From contig BSDZ01000019.1 of assembly GCA_030268105.1 (NCBI GenBank), positions 2,791,501-2,855,500 of the forward strand: 64,000 bases of DNA. Reading direction: 5' to 3'. The notes beneath the pieces were generated by a model. That model was not told the DNA's origin, ran no database searches, and worked only from the letters and a program-made list of their open reading frames with translations. The stretch's first letter is position 1; every line of letters starts with the position of its first letter. This DNA comes from Volvox africanus (Eukaryota; Chlorophyta; Chlorophyceae; Chlamydomonadales; Volvocaceae). A program made the translations under genes and the position numbers. Below, piece by piece: positions 1-10,251 of the stretch.

Positions 1-298
1 CAAGGAGGCGCTGTGGATGCGTCAACTCCTGTCGGACCTTGAATATGAGCTACGACCGACCAGGATTAACTGTGACAACCAGAGCAGTATCAAGGTCACT
101 AAAAATCCGATTATATCAATTAGGTCGAAGCATATCAGTGTTCGATATCATCAAACACTGATATGCTTCGACCTAATTGGGTCAGTGATTATGGTTGATT
201 GTCGCACAGATGAGATGGTCGCGGACATACTGACAAAGCTGTTACCCACGAATACGTTCGTGGAGCACCGTGGGAGCATGGGAATTTGCGAGATCTGA
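1..298 (+). pseudogene. Copia E1: 3' end of pol (RNase H), fragment
   Basis: This is the last ~95 codons of a Copia polyprotein; the rest lies left of the window. Translation shows the end of the RNase H region, with CDNQSS, then ISIRSKHISVRYH and the usual Copia tail DEMVADILTKLLP before a stop. In the other Copia copies here the SKHIDV motif is followed by a short helix (HHLVRERV type). In E1 that helix is replaced by unrelated residues encoded by a perfect inverted repeat at 117-179, so the domain is probably dead although the frame stays open. A short purine-rich tract (301-309) and a candidate LTR follow, as expected for the 3' end of an element. Confidence 0.8.
117..179. repeat. perfect inverted repeat, 26-bp arms with 11-bp spacer
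   Basis: The left arm (117-142) is the exact reverse complement of the right arm (154-179), with a spacer at 143-153. The left arm is normal Copia RNase H coding sequence. The right arm replaces about eight expected codons. This is what a template switch to the opposite strand during copying would leave. Confidence 0.95.
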
Positions 299-309
299 CC
301 GCGTGGGAG

Positions 310-475
310 TGTTAGAATTACGTTAATTAGTTCGTTCAGACTCGCAACATGGTTCCGAAACCATACGACTTTATTGTACGGAAATTCTCTGTTAGCGAGC
401 CAATGGCAGCTCTACCAAAGTTTACTTTCTTATCCTTGTAACGAATACGTGGTGTTGATCCACTTATTTCTAACA
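310..475 (+). repeat. candidate 3' LTR of Copia E1
   Basis: It starts TGTTAGA and ends TCTAACA, a 7-bp terminal inverted repeat. It directly follows a purine-rich tract (gcgtgggag) downstream of the E1 stop, and is immediately followed by in-frame gag codons of another Copia (E2). At 166 bp it is short for an LTR, and no second copy is in the window, so the assignment rests on ends and position. Confidence 0.6.
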
Positions 476-3277
476 TTAGGTCTGAGAAATTATGCTACGT
501 GGTAGTTCAGATTCCAACCCATGATGCGAGAGAACAACCTGGATAGATGGCTGAGAGACGAACCAATGACCGACGAGGACATCGCCGTGTCAAACAAGGT
601 CAGAAACATCCTTGTCAAAAATGTCCAAGATCATCACTTGGCAATTATCAGAGCAGCGCCCAACGCCAAGTGAGCATGGGAAAGGCTCGCGGCTGTTTTT
701 GCGGCAAGCAGCAACGCAAGAAAATCTCAGCTTGTTGCTTAACTGTCAGCCCTTAAAATGGCACAAAATGAAGCCCTAATCTTATATCTGGCTCGCGTCC
801 GCAATCTATATACGGACTTGGTGGAAGTGGGACACCCCATTACCGAACGGGAAGTTACCTACAATCTACTGGTGGGACTCCCGAAGAAATTCTTGGTCAT
901 TGTTACCACGCTGACAGTCAATGGCCAATACAATTTGGATACCGTGGGCGCTCAACTATTGGCTTTTGAGAAACGAGTCGATGCAGAGGGTGATTCCGTT
1001 GCTTTCAGTGCAACAAGCCAAAGAGACAATTGCAGCACCGGACAATATCACAGCGAGACTAGCCGCTATCACCATGACACAATTGAACGCGACTACGGAG
1101 ATAATTCGGTCGCATTTGCCGGCACAAGTCGAGGAGGCACATGGAGCGCTGCCAACAACAGCCACGACGGATGGAACCATCGCGGCAACACATTTGATCG
1201 AGGATACAGGAATATGCCAATCATCAATCAAGGCGATGCATGGAGTTATGGAAGAGATGGCCGCAACGGAGTAAGCCAACATGAACACAGATCAGGTTAT
1301 GGCTACGGCGGGACAGTGCAATGCCAACTATGCGAAAATTATGGACATACCGCGCGACAATGCCGCGCACCACGCATGCCACAACCTCCAGGCCAAATAA
1401 GACGCGACAGACAAGATGGCAACTACAACCGCCAGGGCAACAGGAGCCACAACACTGTCGACGCCACAGCGTTATCCAGGCCAACAAGTCGACAGGAAAG
1501 TGGAGAGCGACGATCCAATCAACCAGAGAACTGCGCATTCGTGGGATCCCAATACGACAAATTACAAGGGTGGTACGTGGACTCCGGCGCATCTCACCAC
1601 ATCACGTACGGCGAACGGGAGCTAACCAACGTGGTTGGAATAAGCCGACGGGAACGTTTTGATATCATGAGCATGGGTGGGGAAACCATTCAACCTATCG
1701 CGGTAGGCACCCTCATACTGGTGTCCACACTCTACCCCGACACCAAAATCACCATCAACAACGTTTACGTGGTGCCACACAGCTGCGTCAAAGTCCTATC
1801 CGTTTCGTCTATCAACGACAGATCCGATGAAGGGGAAATCATGTTCACCAAGCATATGGTCTACGTAAAACTTTATTAAACGTTATTAAACGTTATTAAA
1901 TGTTATTAAACATCATCATTGCAGGCCGACGAGAAGGTAATTTATATAGGTTGGAGTGTGACGTCGGTCAACCTAACGACGCACATTTCAGCTTTGCCGG
2001 TGCTGCCCACGCCAAGCTGTCAAGCCAAAGCGAAGGCCTGTGGCACCGACGCTTTGGGCACATTGGACTTGGAGGTCTGCAGAAGCTAATCAGGCACGGA
2101 ATGGTGATAGGCGTCGACGATGTACCACAACAGAAGGTCACCCCCGCCAAGTGTGAGACTTGTGTTTTATCATGGCAAAGGTGCGGAACCCACAAATCCA
2201 CGGGGCACAAATCTGATAGACCAATGGAGCTCATCCATGTGGACGTCTGCGGCCCCATGCCGGACAACACCCCAAATGGGTCACGGTACATGACTGTCCT
2301 GATGGATGACTGCACAAAGTTTTCAGCAGTTGCATTCACCAACACCAAGGAGGCGGTTAAGGACAAGCTGGTAACGATGATAAATCAGCTGGAGAACATG
2401 TGTGGACATAAGACGTGGGAGATGCGGTCCGACAGAGGAGGAGAATTCGTCAATTCCCAACTACAAGCCTTCTTTGCTTCCAGAGGGATCAGGCATGGGC
2501 CAACAGTTGGATACACCCCTGAACAAAATGGCGCTGCATAGCGATTAAACCGGACCCTGCTGGAAAAGATGCGCGCCCTATTGCTGGAATCCAAACTCCC
2601 TCAAAAAATGTGGGCTGAGGCGGCAGCCACAGCCAACTACCTACGCAATATATCCCCAGCAGATGGTATCTCCCGTACCTCGTACGAGCTCTTCACTGGA
2701 AAGGTTCCAGAGGCCGATCATTTGCGCGTTTTTGGCTGCATGGCTTATGTCCACGTGCCCAAGGCAAACCGCAACAAACTGGATCCCGTGAGTCGACGAG
2801 GTATAATGGTGGGATATGGCGATGGGGGCAGCTACCGGATATTATTCCCGGACGGGTCAGTATCAAGACACAGCGATGTTGTATTCGATGAACAACAGGC
2901 CACGCACGAACCATACAAACCCTCGGACGACAACCGTGACAATGCTGAAACTGACTCCGATTCCGACATGAACGACCCAGAGCCACGACCGAGAGCTGTC
3001 CCTATGCCCACCAATGCACACAATGGCGATGGCCACGAGCCGAATCCACCTCAACCACCACCTCCCGTAACACGCACAGCGCAAAGCTATCCAAATACAG
3101 CGGGAACAGGAGCCGTCAACGATGGAGCGGGCCCATCGGGAAGCCAACCAAGGCAAGACCCAATACAACCTGAGGACACCGACGACTCCGACATTGAAGA
3201 CATGGCAACAGAAGAAGACATGGATGAGGACAACACGAGGTTAGCCAACCGCTACCCCATCCGCGTGCGAAAGCGCC
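476..3277 (+). pseudogene. Copia E2: gag, protease, integrase (first part of gag-pol, decayed)
   Basis: This is the N-terminal two-thirds of an old Copia polyprotein. Homology to the intact Copia here starts at 476 (LRNYATW), so the start lies left of the inserted E1. Gag has a CX2CX4HX4C knuckle (CQLCENYGHTARQC, from ~1321). Protease shows DSGASH (~1580). Integrase shows the pre-integrase histidines (LWHRRFGHIG), CETC, the DVCGPMP aspartate, DRGGEF and PEQNG. Acidic and proline-rich sequence leads to RYPIRVRKR, where Gypsy G1 interrupts it. In-frame stops: TAG 503-505, TGA 671-673, TAA 740-742, TAA 1877-1879 and TAG 2539-2541. There is also a frame change near a 10-bp repeat at 1873-1912. 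The element cannot make its proteins. It continues at 14693. Confidence 0.9.
1873..1912. repeat. four tandem 10-bp units (ttattaaacg type)
   Basis: Units lie at 1873, 1883, 1893 and 1903, with the last two diverged at the ends. They sit at the protease-integrase boundary of E2. Each unit adds TAA stops and the downstream frame is different, so the expansion probably helped kill the ORF. Confidence 0.9.
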
Positions 3278-3631
3278 TGTAGGAAACTACATTTACCTTA
3301 GAGAAATAGGCCCAGATAAAGCGGTAGGCAATCATGCAATAAGCATGATGCCTAACCGAAAACTAACTACGAGTAAACTTCACGATTGGCAAAGAAGATT
3401 GCCGTACATCTTGGCTAGGTGAGCCAATATTAAAGTCACCCTGGTGAAGAGCTAAGGCCTGACATTTTAGTATTACGCTACTAATTGTTCGGAGTTAAAG
3501 ACTCCGCTGTCACCAATTATTCCCAATAGATGTACCATTTCACGACGCTAATTTACTTGCGAGCTATTTCTAAATCTGCAAAAGCTACGCTTCCACACAA
3601 ATCTAGTAGTATTCTGAAAAGGACTGCTACA
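3278..3631 (+). repeat. G1 5' LTR (354 bp)
   Basis: It matches 14339-14692 nearly base for base and has TGTAG/CTACA ends. It contains an imperfect hairpin around ggtaggcaatcatgc...gcatgatgcctaacc. Confidence 0.95.
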
Positions 3632-3633
3632 AT

Positions 3634-3651
3634 TGGTAGCGAGGGTCTGAG
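3634..3651 (+). other. G1 primer-binding site
   Basis: The sequence begins TGGTAGCGAGGG two bases after the 5' LTR, the position and TGG start expected for pairing with the CCA end of a host tRNA. The tRNA cannot be named from the sequence. Confidence 0.7.
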
Positions 3652-3678
3652 CAACGATCCTCCTCAGGTGAGATAAAC

Positions 3679-4033
3679 TTGCGCAATGCCACGCGACACT
3701 CCCACCACAACCACAAATCCTCTGCAGCAAAAGCGCGGAAGGAACTCTTACGTTTTAAACGTAAAAATCTCAATAAAATTTTGCGACTAGAGCGTTTAGC
3801 CGCCATAGCCGCCAATCGACGACCACATCGGATAAACATTGAACCTATGGAAACGGTGCCTTCGGCTCCAGTAATTCCCACCAATAATTTTAATAATAAT
3901 ATTCCTATTATCCGCGGGTCCCAAGAACCAATGCCGGATGAAGGAGATGTCGCGTTACCTCCCAATGGCCTTCCGCAGCGCACACCAGAACAAACGCGCG
4001 TGGCCCAACACGTCGCAGAAACAATGCGCAACG
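3679..4033 (+). pseudogene. G1 gag, N-terminal part (interrupted by Copia C1)
   Basis: The frame is open from about 3670 and runs into the C1 LTR at 4034. The first ATG in frame is at 3847 (METVP...), so the true start may be there, with the more upstream basic segment (Lys/Arg-rich, KARKELLRFKRK) being leader or an extension from a non-ATG codon. The protein part is low-complexity and proline/asparagine-rich. The frame resumes at 9003 after one copy of the duplicated caacg, giving one continuous gag before the insertion. Confidence 0.75.
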
Positions 4034-4378
4034 TGTTAAGTCTTGGACGGTGCAAACCGTCACAGTTACCTATCTAGCAGTTGCCGGGCGACAGTTGTGA
4101 CAGGCAGTTGCAGTGTGCAAGGTGATAGGTGCTGAGCAGCCAAGTGGTAGGAAGTTGCTGGTGGTAGGTGCTGGGCAACTACCCAATGGTAGAGAGCTGC
4201 ATACTGCAGTGCTCCAGGGAGTTGTTGATCAGAAGCCATTGGAACTGGTATTTAAGGGTACCTGAGCTCTGCAATAGTCACCCAACAGCTAGCAGTCGTC
4301 TAGTGTCTTATACATCTGACCTCCTCTAACCTCTGTAATACTTCATAGCAGCTTTATACTTCCTTTATCTCCTTAACA
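4034..4378 (+). repeat. C1 5' LTR (345 bp) with TATA-like box
   Basis: The ends are TGTTAAG...CTTAACA. A short perfect hairpin (gacggt-gcaa-accgtc) sits near the start. A TATA-like tatttaag at 4249-4256 marks the probable U3 promoter, placing transcription start about 25-35 bp downstream. The same box is the point where the alternative LTR of element Cb changes sequence. Confidence 0.9.
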
Positions 4379-4393
4379 GGTTATGAGCCCCGC
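4379..4393 (+). other. C1 primer-binding site, complementary to a tRNA-Met anticodon arm
   Basis: The bases directly after the LTR (ggttatgagccccgc) do not start with TGG. Their complement, GGGGCTCATAACC, is the anticodon arm of a CAU (Met) tRNA. Drosophila copia is known to prime from a half tRNA-iMet cut in the anticodon loop; this PBS fits the same strategy. The identical site follows the 5' LTRs of Ca and Cb. Confidence 0.8.
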
Positions 4394-4422
4394 CTGGGCG
4401 CTCTGAGAGAACCAAGAACAAC

Positions 4423-7400
4423 ATGGGCAAGGACAAGTTGGCTGAACCCCTCGATCTCAACAACTACTCTACATGGGCCTATCGGTTTGAGAACTTGTGT
4501 GCTGAGCATAACTTGAACAGGGCGCTGTTGACTGAGCCGGTTACAGATGAAGAGGTCGCTGCATCGGAGCGAGTGAAGACTCTGCTGGTGAAGAATGTGA
4601 AGGACTGCCATCTGCCGGTCATCAAGGCATCGCCGAACGCCAAAATGGCGTGGGATGGCCTTGCTGCGATTTTTGCCGCCAACAACCATGCCCGCAGATC
4701 TCAGCTGCGTCAGGAGTATACTAAGCTGGCGATGAAGAAGGGAGAGGCCCTGCCGGTGTACCTTGCAAGAGTGCGGGAGCTACACACAGATCTGCTGAAG
4801 GTGGGCCAGGCCACCAGTGAACAAGACATGACGTATGCAATGCTGACGGGTCTACCTCAGAAGTATGAGGTGATAGTGTCGATTTTGACGACACAGTCTG
4901 GTGAGCTTACGCTGTCTAGTGCAACCGCACAACTGCTGGCGTTCGAAGCTAGGGTAGGGAGCATGCATGAGGCCTCTACCAGCTCGTCTGCTTTTGTCAG
5001 TGCGGGTAGGGGAAGCTCAGCCACAGGAAGTGCGCCCCGACGTGGAGGAAGCCACGTCCGCGGCGGATCACGGGAGCCACTGCAGTGCTGGAACTGTGGA
5101 AAGCCCGGGCATCTGGCGAGGGGGTGCACTGCCCCCAGGATGGCTCAGAGGTCTGGCTCATGGAGCTCGGCGCCTAGAGGACCCGGTTATGGGTCAGGCG
5201 GCCTGGAGCGCACAAGAATGGGCGGCCATGGAGAGGCCGCGGGCGGGCCCAGCTTGGGGAGCGACCGCCGAGGTTATGGCCGGCACGACCATGTGGACGG
5301 TGCCGGCGACAGGGGCAATGCTAGCCCGAGGAACTTTGCCTTTGTGGCATCTGGGTCTGACCGCCTGAAAGGTTGGTACCTGGATTCTGGTGCATCTCAT
5401 CATCTGACATATGATGCAGATCAGATAGTGGACGTCCGCGAGCTGGCGGAGTCAGAAAAGTTCGAGATCCTGAGTGTGAACGGGGGGATCATCAGGCCCA
5501 CAGCGGTAGGGACTCTGAGGCTTATCCCCGGGGTCAATATGCATGCACGGGTGACGGTGGAAGAGGTGTATCTTGTTCCCGACAGCTTTGCAAATGTGCT
5601 GTCAGTTGCTGCCCTGGATAAGCAGGGTGGGTCAGTTTGCTTTGAGGATGGCCAAGTCACTATGCGCAAGGGTGGTGAGAAGATTCTGACGGGCCAGCGC
5701 TTGGGCGACCTTTATGCCCTATCATGCTTTTCGATTCCCAGGTCTGCTTCCAGGTTGAGATACACCCAGCCTTTTGGTGGAGTGGCTCATGGGAAGTCTG
5801 CATCTGAATCAATGGACCTGTGGCACCGCCGGTATGGACACCTTGGCCTAGGTAATCTTGAGAGGTTGGTGGGTGAAGGCATGGTGTCAGGGGTGCGTTT
5901 TGCAAAGGAGCAGGTGAAGGGAGCCGGAGATGCGGGTGTGTGCGAGCCATGTGTGATGTCACGGCAGCGCCGAGGGCCCTTCCCATCAACTGGGCATAAG
6001 GTGGATCAACCACTAGCTCTTATTCATCTTGATGTTTGTGGTCCGATGCCTGAGCGAACACCAACGGGTTCCCTCTACCTAACTGTCTTGTTGGATGACT
6101 ATACTGGTTTTTCGGCTGTAGCCTTTACACCTACCAAGGAAGCGGTGACGGACAAGGTGATGACTATGGTGAATCAGCTGGAGACGTACAGTGGTTTTCG
6201 GGTCAAGGAGGTACGGTCTGATCAAGGGGGTGAGTTCATTAACAGTCCCCTGCAGGAGATTTTCCGTACGAAAGGGATTCGGCATGGGCCTACGGTGGGG
6301 TATGCCCCCGAGCAGAATGGAGCTGCTGAGCGCTTGAATAGGACTCTGTTAGAGAAGATGCGTGCTCTATTGGCTGAGTCTCAATTTCCCCAATGCATGT
6401 GGGCTGAGGCTGTCTCTACGGCGAATTACCTTCGGAATATTTCACCTGTGTCCGGTCGGCCCTGCACTCCGTATGAAGCTTTCTCAGGGGAACATCCTGA
6501 TGTGAGTCATCTGCGTGTGTTTGGATGTACGGCATATGTCCATATCCCCAAGGAGAAGCGCAATAAATTAGATCCGGTAAGTCGCAAGGGTGTTCTGGTT
6601 GGGTACGGCGATGCAGGCCAGTACCGTATCCTTTTTTCAGACAATGTAGTGTCGGTGCACTCTGATGTCACCTTTGATGAGCGGAATGTCGGTGTGAAAG
6701 CACAGCAAGCTAGTCGTGCAAAGAAGTCCGTAAGGTGGCGCAACCCCGTAGACAGTACGCCTGATTCTGATAGTGATAGTGATGATGATGATGATAATGA
6801 TGAGTGGGAACCGGCCCCTCACACCCAAGGTGGCGGATCCTCTACTGGTGCAGGAGGTTCAGGGGATAACAGCGGTGGACCAACAGGGGGTGGTGATGCT
6901 TCCGGCGCAGGTCCCTCGGGGAGTTCGTCCGGTGCTGGCCCCTCTGTGGGTGCTGCCGGTGCGAGTAACAATTTTGAGTCTAGGTACCCTGTCCGTGATC
7001 GAAAACGGCCGTCCGAGTGGTGGCGCAGTGAGGACCCTAGGTCTGTTGCCGGCCGGGTCCATGTGGCTGCCGCAACCAAAGTGTCTGAGCCCAACACTTA
7101 TGCTGAAGCGGTGTCTGGGGCGCAGGCCAGCGAGTGGAAAAGGGCTATGGATGACGAAATTAACTCTCAGTTGGCAAATGGAACCTGGACCTTAGAAACA
7201 CCCCCGCCAGGCACGAAGCTTATTCCATGTCGCTGGGTGTATAAGGTGAAACACAATCCAGATGGTAGTGTTGAGCGGTTTAAAGTGCGCTTGGTCGCAA
7301 AAGGGTTTGTACAGCGCGAGGGGGTGGATTATGGTGAGCTCTTTGCGCCTACGTCCCGGAGCTCATCTTTTCGAGTCCTTTTAGCGGTTGCAGCGGCTAG

Positions 7401-8635
7401 AAAAATGCCCATTCACCAGCTAGATGTGACGACTGCGTTCTTGAATGGAGAACTGAAGGAGGATCTTTGGATGGAGCAGCCACCGGGGTACGAGTCGGAA
7501 ACTCCAGGCCTGGCCTGTCACCTGCATAAGTCCATCTATGGTCTAAAGCAGGCCCCACGGTGCTGGTATGATAAGTTGTGTGAGAAGTTTGCCGAGATTG
7601 GGCTGTTCCCGTCTAAATCAGATCCGGCTATGTTTCTGAAGGTTGATGAAAGGGGAGTGGTGGTTGCATTGGTTCATGTGGATGATACGTGTGTGGCCTC
7701 AGATGATTTAGAATTGGTGCGGAAGGTGAAAGAGGCGATTGGTCAGTGCTTCAAGATTCGGGACCTAGGGGAGGCACGAGTATTTTTGGGCATGGATATT
7801 CGTCGAGAGAAGGATGGCGATATTGTGTTGAGTCAATCTCGTTATATTGAGCAGATTCTGGAGCGGCACAACATGCTGGATGCCAAAGATCGGGCAACTC
7901 CTCTCAACTCCTCTGGCAATGGGTACAAGGGCTGCCCCAGTGACTGATGATGAAGGCAAACTGCTGGAGGACCCAACGCCTTACCGAGCTCTGGTGGGAG
8001 AACTCAACTACCTTGCAGTGAGTACACGTCCCGACCTGGCCTATGCCCTGAGTGTGCTTTCCCGGTCCATGGCTAAGCCTACCCGCGCTGCAATGAGTGC
8101 GGCAAAGGGAGTGCTGCGGTACCTGGCGGGTACTCGGGAGATGGGTCTTCGGTTTCCTGGCGGACAAGGGCTGCAGCTGGATGGCTACAGTGATTCGGAT
8201 TGGGCAGGAGACACAGTTACCCGCAGGTCAACAACTGGTTATGTTTTCCGAGTGAACGGTACTGCGATAAGTTGGAGCAGCCAGCTGCAGCGTACCGTGG
8301 CAGCAGCATCAGTGGAGGCAGAGTATCAAGCTCTTTCCAGTGCGGTGAGAGAAGCCCTTTGGCTGTCAAAGCTGTCTGACGATCTGAAGATCGGCACCTC
8401 CCCCTCGATTATTAAGGTGGATTCCCAGGGGGCGATGAATATCAGCAACAACCCTATGACGTCCCAGCGGTCCAAGCATATTGATGTGATGCATCATCTA
8501 GTCAGAGAGCGGGTCGCAAGTGGGGAGGTTGAGCTTAGGTACTGCCCTACGGAGAAGATGGTGGCTGATGTGATGACGAAGGCCTTGGGTGAAGCCAAGT
8601 TCAAGTGGTGCCGTGCCTCCATGGGTGTAGTCTAG
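4423..8635 (+). pseudogene. Copia C1 gag-pol, one frameshift
   Basis: ATG at 4423 follows the PBS by 30 bp. Approximate domains: UBN2-type gag (1-180); CX2CX4HX4C knuckle (CWNCGKPGHLARGC, ~222); protease DSGASH (~321); pre-integrase LWHRRYGHLG (~466) and CEPC; integrase aspartate in LDVCGPMP, DQGGEF (~600) and PEQNG (~630); acidic Asp/Ser tract; RT from CRWVYKVK (~936) with VHVDD as the YxDD-type site (~1085); RNase H with DSDWAG, VEAEYQAL and DSQGAMN. A tandem copy of caactcctct (7895-7904, 7905-7914) shifts the frame, so the first ORF stops at 7947. The second, from about 7915 to the TAG at 8633-8635, holds the rest of RT and RNase H. Otherwise it matches the intact copy Ca. Confidence 0.97.
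7895..7914. repeat. 10-bp tandem duplication causing a frameshift
   Basis: The motif caactcctct is present twice here and once in Ca, Cb and the family consensus. It is the main lesion in C1. Confidence 0.97.
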
Positions 8636-8645
8636 TGGGGTTTGC

Positions 8646-8657
8646 ACCGAGGGGGCG
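8646..8657 (+). other. C1 polypurine tract
   Basis: The purine run gagggggcg lies immediately before the 3' LTR, as needed for plus-strand DNA priming. The same tract precedes the 3' LTRs of Ca, Cb and Cc and, in similar form, E4. Confidence 0.85.
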
Positions 8658-9002
8658 TGTTAAGTCTTGGACGGTGCAAACCGTCACAGTTACCTATCTA
8701 GCAGTTGCAGGGCGACAGTTGTGACAGGCAGTTGCAGTGTGCAAGGTGATAGGTGCTGAGCAGCCAAGTGGTAGGAAGTTGCTGGTGGTAGGTGCTGGGC
8801 AACTACCCAATGGTAGAGAGCTGCATACTGCAGTGCTCCAGGGAGTTGTTGATCAGAAGCCATTGGAACTGGTATTTAAGGGTACCTGAGCTCTGCAATA
8901 GTCACCCAACAGCTAGCAGTCGTCTAGTGTCTTATACATCTGACCTCCTCTAACCTCTGTAATACTTCATAGCAGCTTTATACTTCCTTTATCTCCTTAA
9001 CA
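8658..9002 (+). repeat. C1 3' LTR (345 bp)
   Basis: It is a direct repeat of 4034-4378 with one visible difference and is followed by the target duplication caacg. Confidence 0.97.
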
Positions 9003-10251
9003 CAACGCAACACATAATCGTGTTGTTGCATTAGAAAGCGAAATCACGCACCTTAAGGAGTCCTTCGAAAATCAGATGGGTGCCCTCCGCGCGGATACGG
9101 ACCGCACGCGAGCCCTATTAGAACAGATTTTCGAACGCCTTTTGGAGCGTTCACAATCATCTGAAGCGGCCGACTCACGCAAAAAAGCGATCTTAGATAT
9201 TATTTCCACAATCGCTGGGTCGAGCATCGCAACCCTTTTGCCTAAGGATGCCCTCCAGCAAACAACGCTGCAAGCCATCCTAGAGAAACACCTAGTTCCA
9301 GTGCCAACACTCGAGGAGGTTCAGTCCCTTTGGGTGGAAGCAACCGCACACCTAGCTGGGGGTAGCGATTCTCAGACAACCGCCCCAAAATCCAGCCGGC
9401 CAAGTGAGGTAAGCCCTAATAGACGGGTTCCACATCCCCCAAAATTTTCTGGGAAGAAGGATAGCACCATCACTTGCACCCGGTCCTGGTTCAATGTACT
9501 CATGCAATATTTCGACCTGATGAACATGGACCCATTTGAGCACATAGTGTACTTCTTAACGGGCAAAGCACAGGTCTGGGCAGCAGATGTCCTAGAGATG
9601 CACAAGTCGGGCAAGAAACCCCTCACACGCGAAACCTTAAGGGCGGCATTTCTCCTGCAATATGGGGACACGCAACGCAACACTGCCATGGCAGCAAGGG
9701 ATCGCTTGCACTCTCACGAATACGACATGAAAACTGCTGAAACCATTGCTGAGTACACACAGCGCTTCCATGATGTCCTACGCGAAGCTAAGGACATGGA
9801 TAAAGCCGACCAGATTAGCTGGTACATCAAAGGCTTAGTTCCAACACTTCGGGGTCGGTGTGCAACCGACGATGAGGGCAAGGACTGGCAGGATTTAGAT
9901 AAATGCATCCTATATGCAGTCGGCCAAGAGGTCCGGTGGAAGGCAGGGAAAGATAAGACTGCCACCATTGAGCTGAAAGCGGCTACAGTAACCACCCCTA
10001 AATCCGGACATCCCTACCAAAATCGCCCTATTTCCCGATTTCAACAGGGCTGGCAGTCCGTGAGCAAGAAGCCCCGGACCGACCACACTTCTGACAAGCC
10101 TCCTAGTACCCGGTGCCGCTATTGCCATGGCTTTAAGAAGCCAGGCCAGTCTTGGCCGGACCATGTAGTGGACTGTTCCAAGGCGATCAAGGCTGAGGCG
10201 GAAAAGAAGTTGGCGCTTGCTGCCCGGCTCGAATCTAAAATGCACGAATAG
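9003..10251 (+). CDS. G1 gag, main part (coiled coil, capsid, zinc finger), ends at UAG
   Basis: Continues the gag frame of 3679-4033 after the C1 insertion. The first ~80 residues look like a coiled coil (VVALESEITHLKESFENQ). The middle matches retrotransposon gag capsid (PPKFSGKK, AQVWAADVLE, LRAAFLLQYGD, YTQRFHDVL). The C-terminal region has CRYC followed 12 residues later by H and then C (CX2C-X12-HX3C). That is a stretched form of the usual CX2CX4HX4C knuckle. It ends at TAG 10249-10251. The next ORF continues in the same frame with no other stop before the protease, which suggests readthrough rather than a separate start. Confidence 0.85.

Larger units (their letters stand above)
4034..9002 (+). 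mobile_element. Ty1/Copia element C1, nested in G1 gag
   Basis: Two 345-bp LTRs (4034-4378, 8658-9002) start TGTTAAG and end CTTAACA. The target duplication is caacg (4029-4033 and 9003-9007). By eye the LTRs differ at one base (ccgggc versus cagggc), so the insertion is young. Between them are the PBS (4379), one gag-pol frame (4423-8635) broken by a 10-bp duplication, and a polypurine tract ending at 8657. Three further copies or pieces of the same family lie at 35065-62156. Confidence 0.97.

Noticed and set aside
1224..1592. Long minus-strand ORFs over Copia and Gypsy coding regions (many similar ones across the window).
   Set aside because: They mirror the real genes, have no homology and change at random between copies.
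503..2541. Reassignment of UAG/UAA to an amino acid in this organism.
   Set aside because: Intact Copia genes end at TAG just before the polypurine tract, and stops in decayed copies include TGA at CGA or Trp positions, as expected from ordinary mutation.
6772..6800. GAT/GAC microsatellite as a separate repeat feature.
   Set aside because: It encodes the acidic linker of the Copia polyprotein and is the same in all copies.
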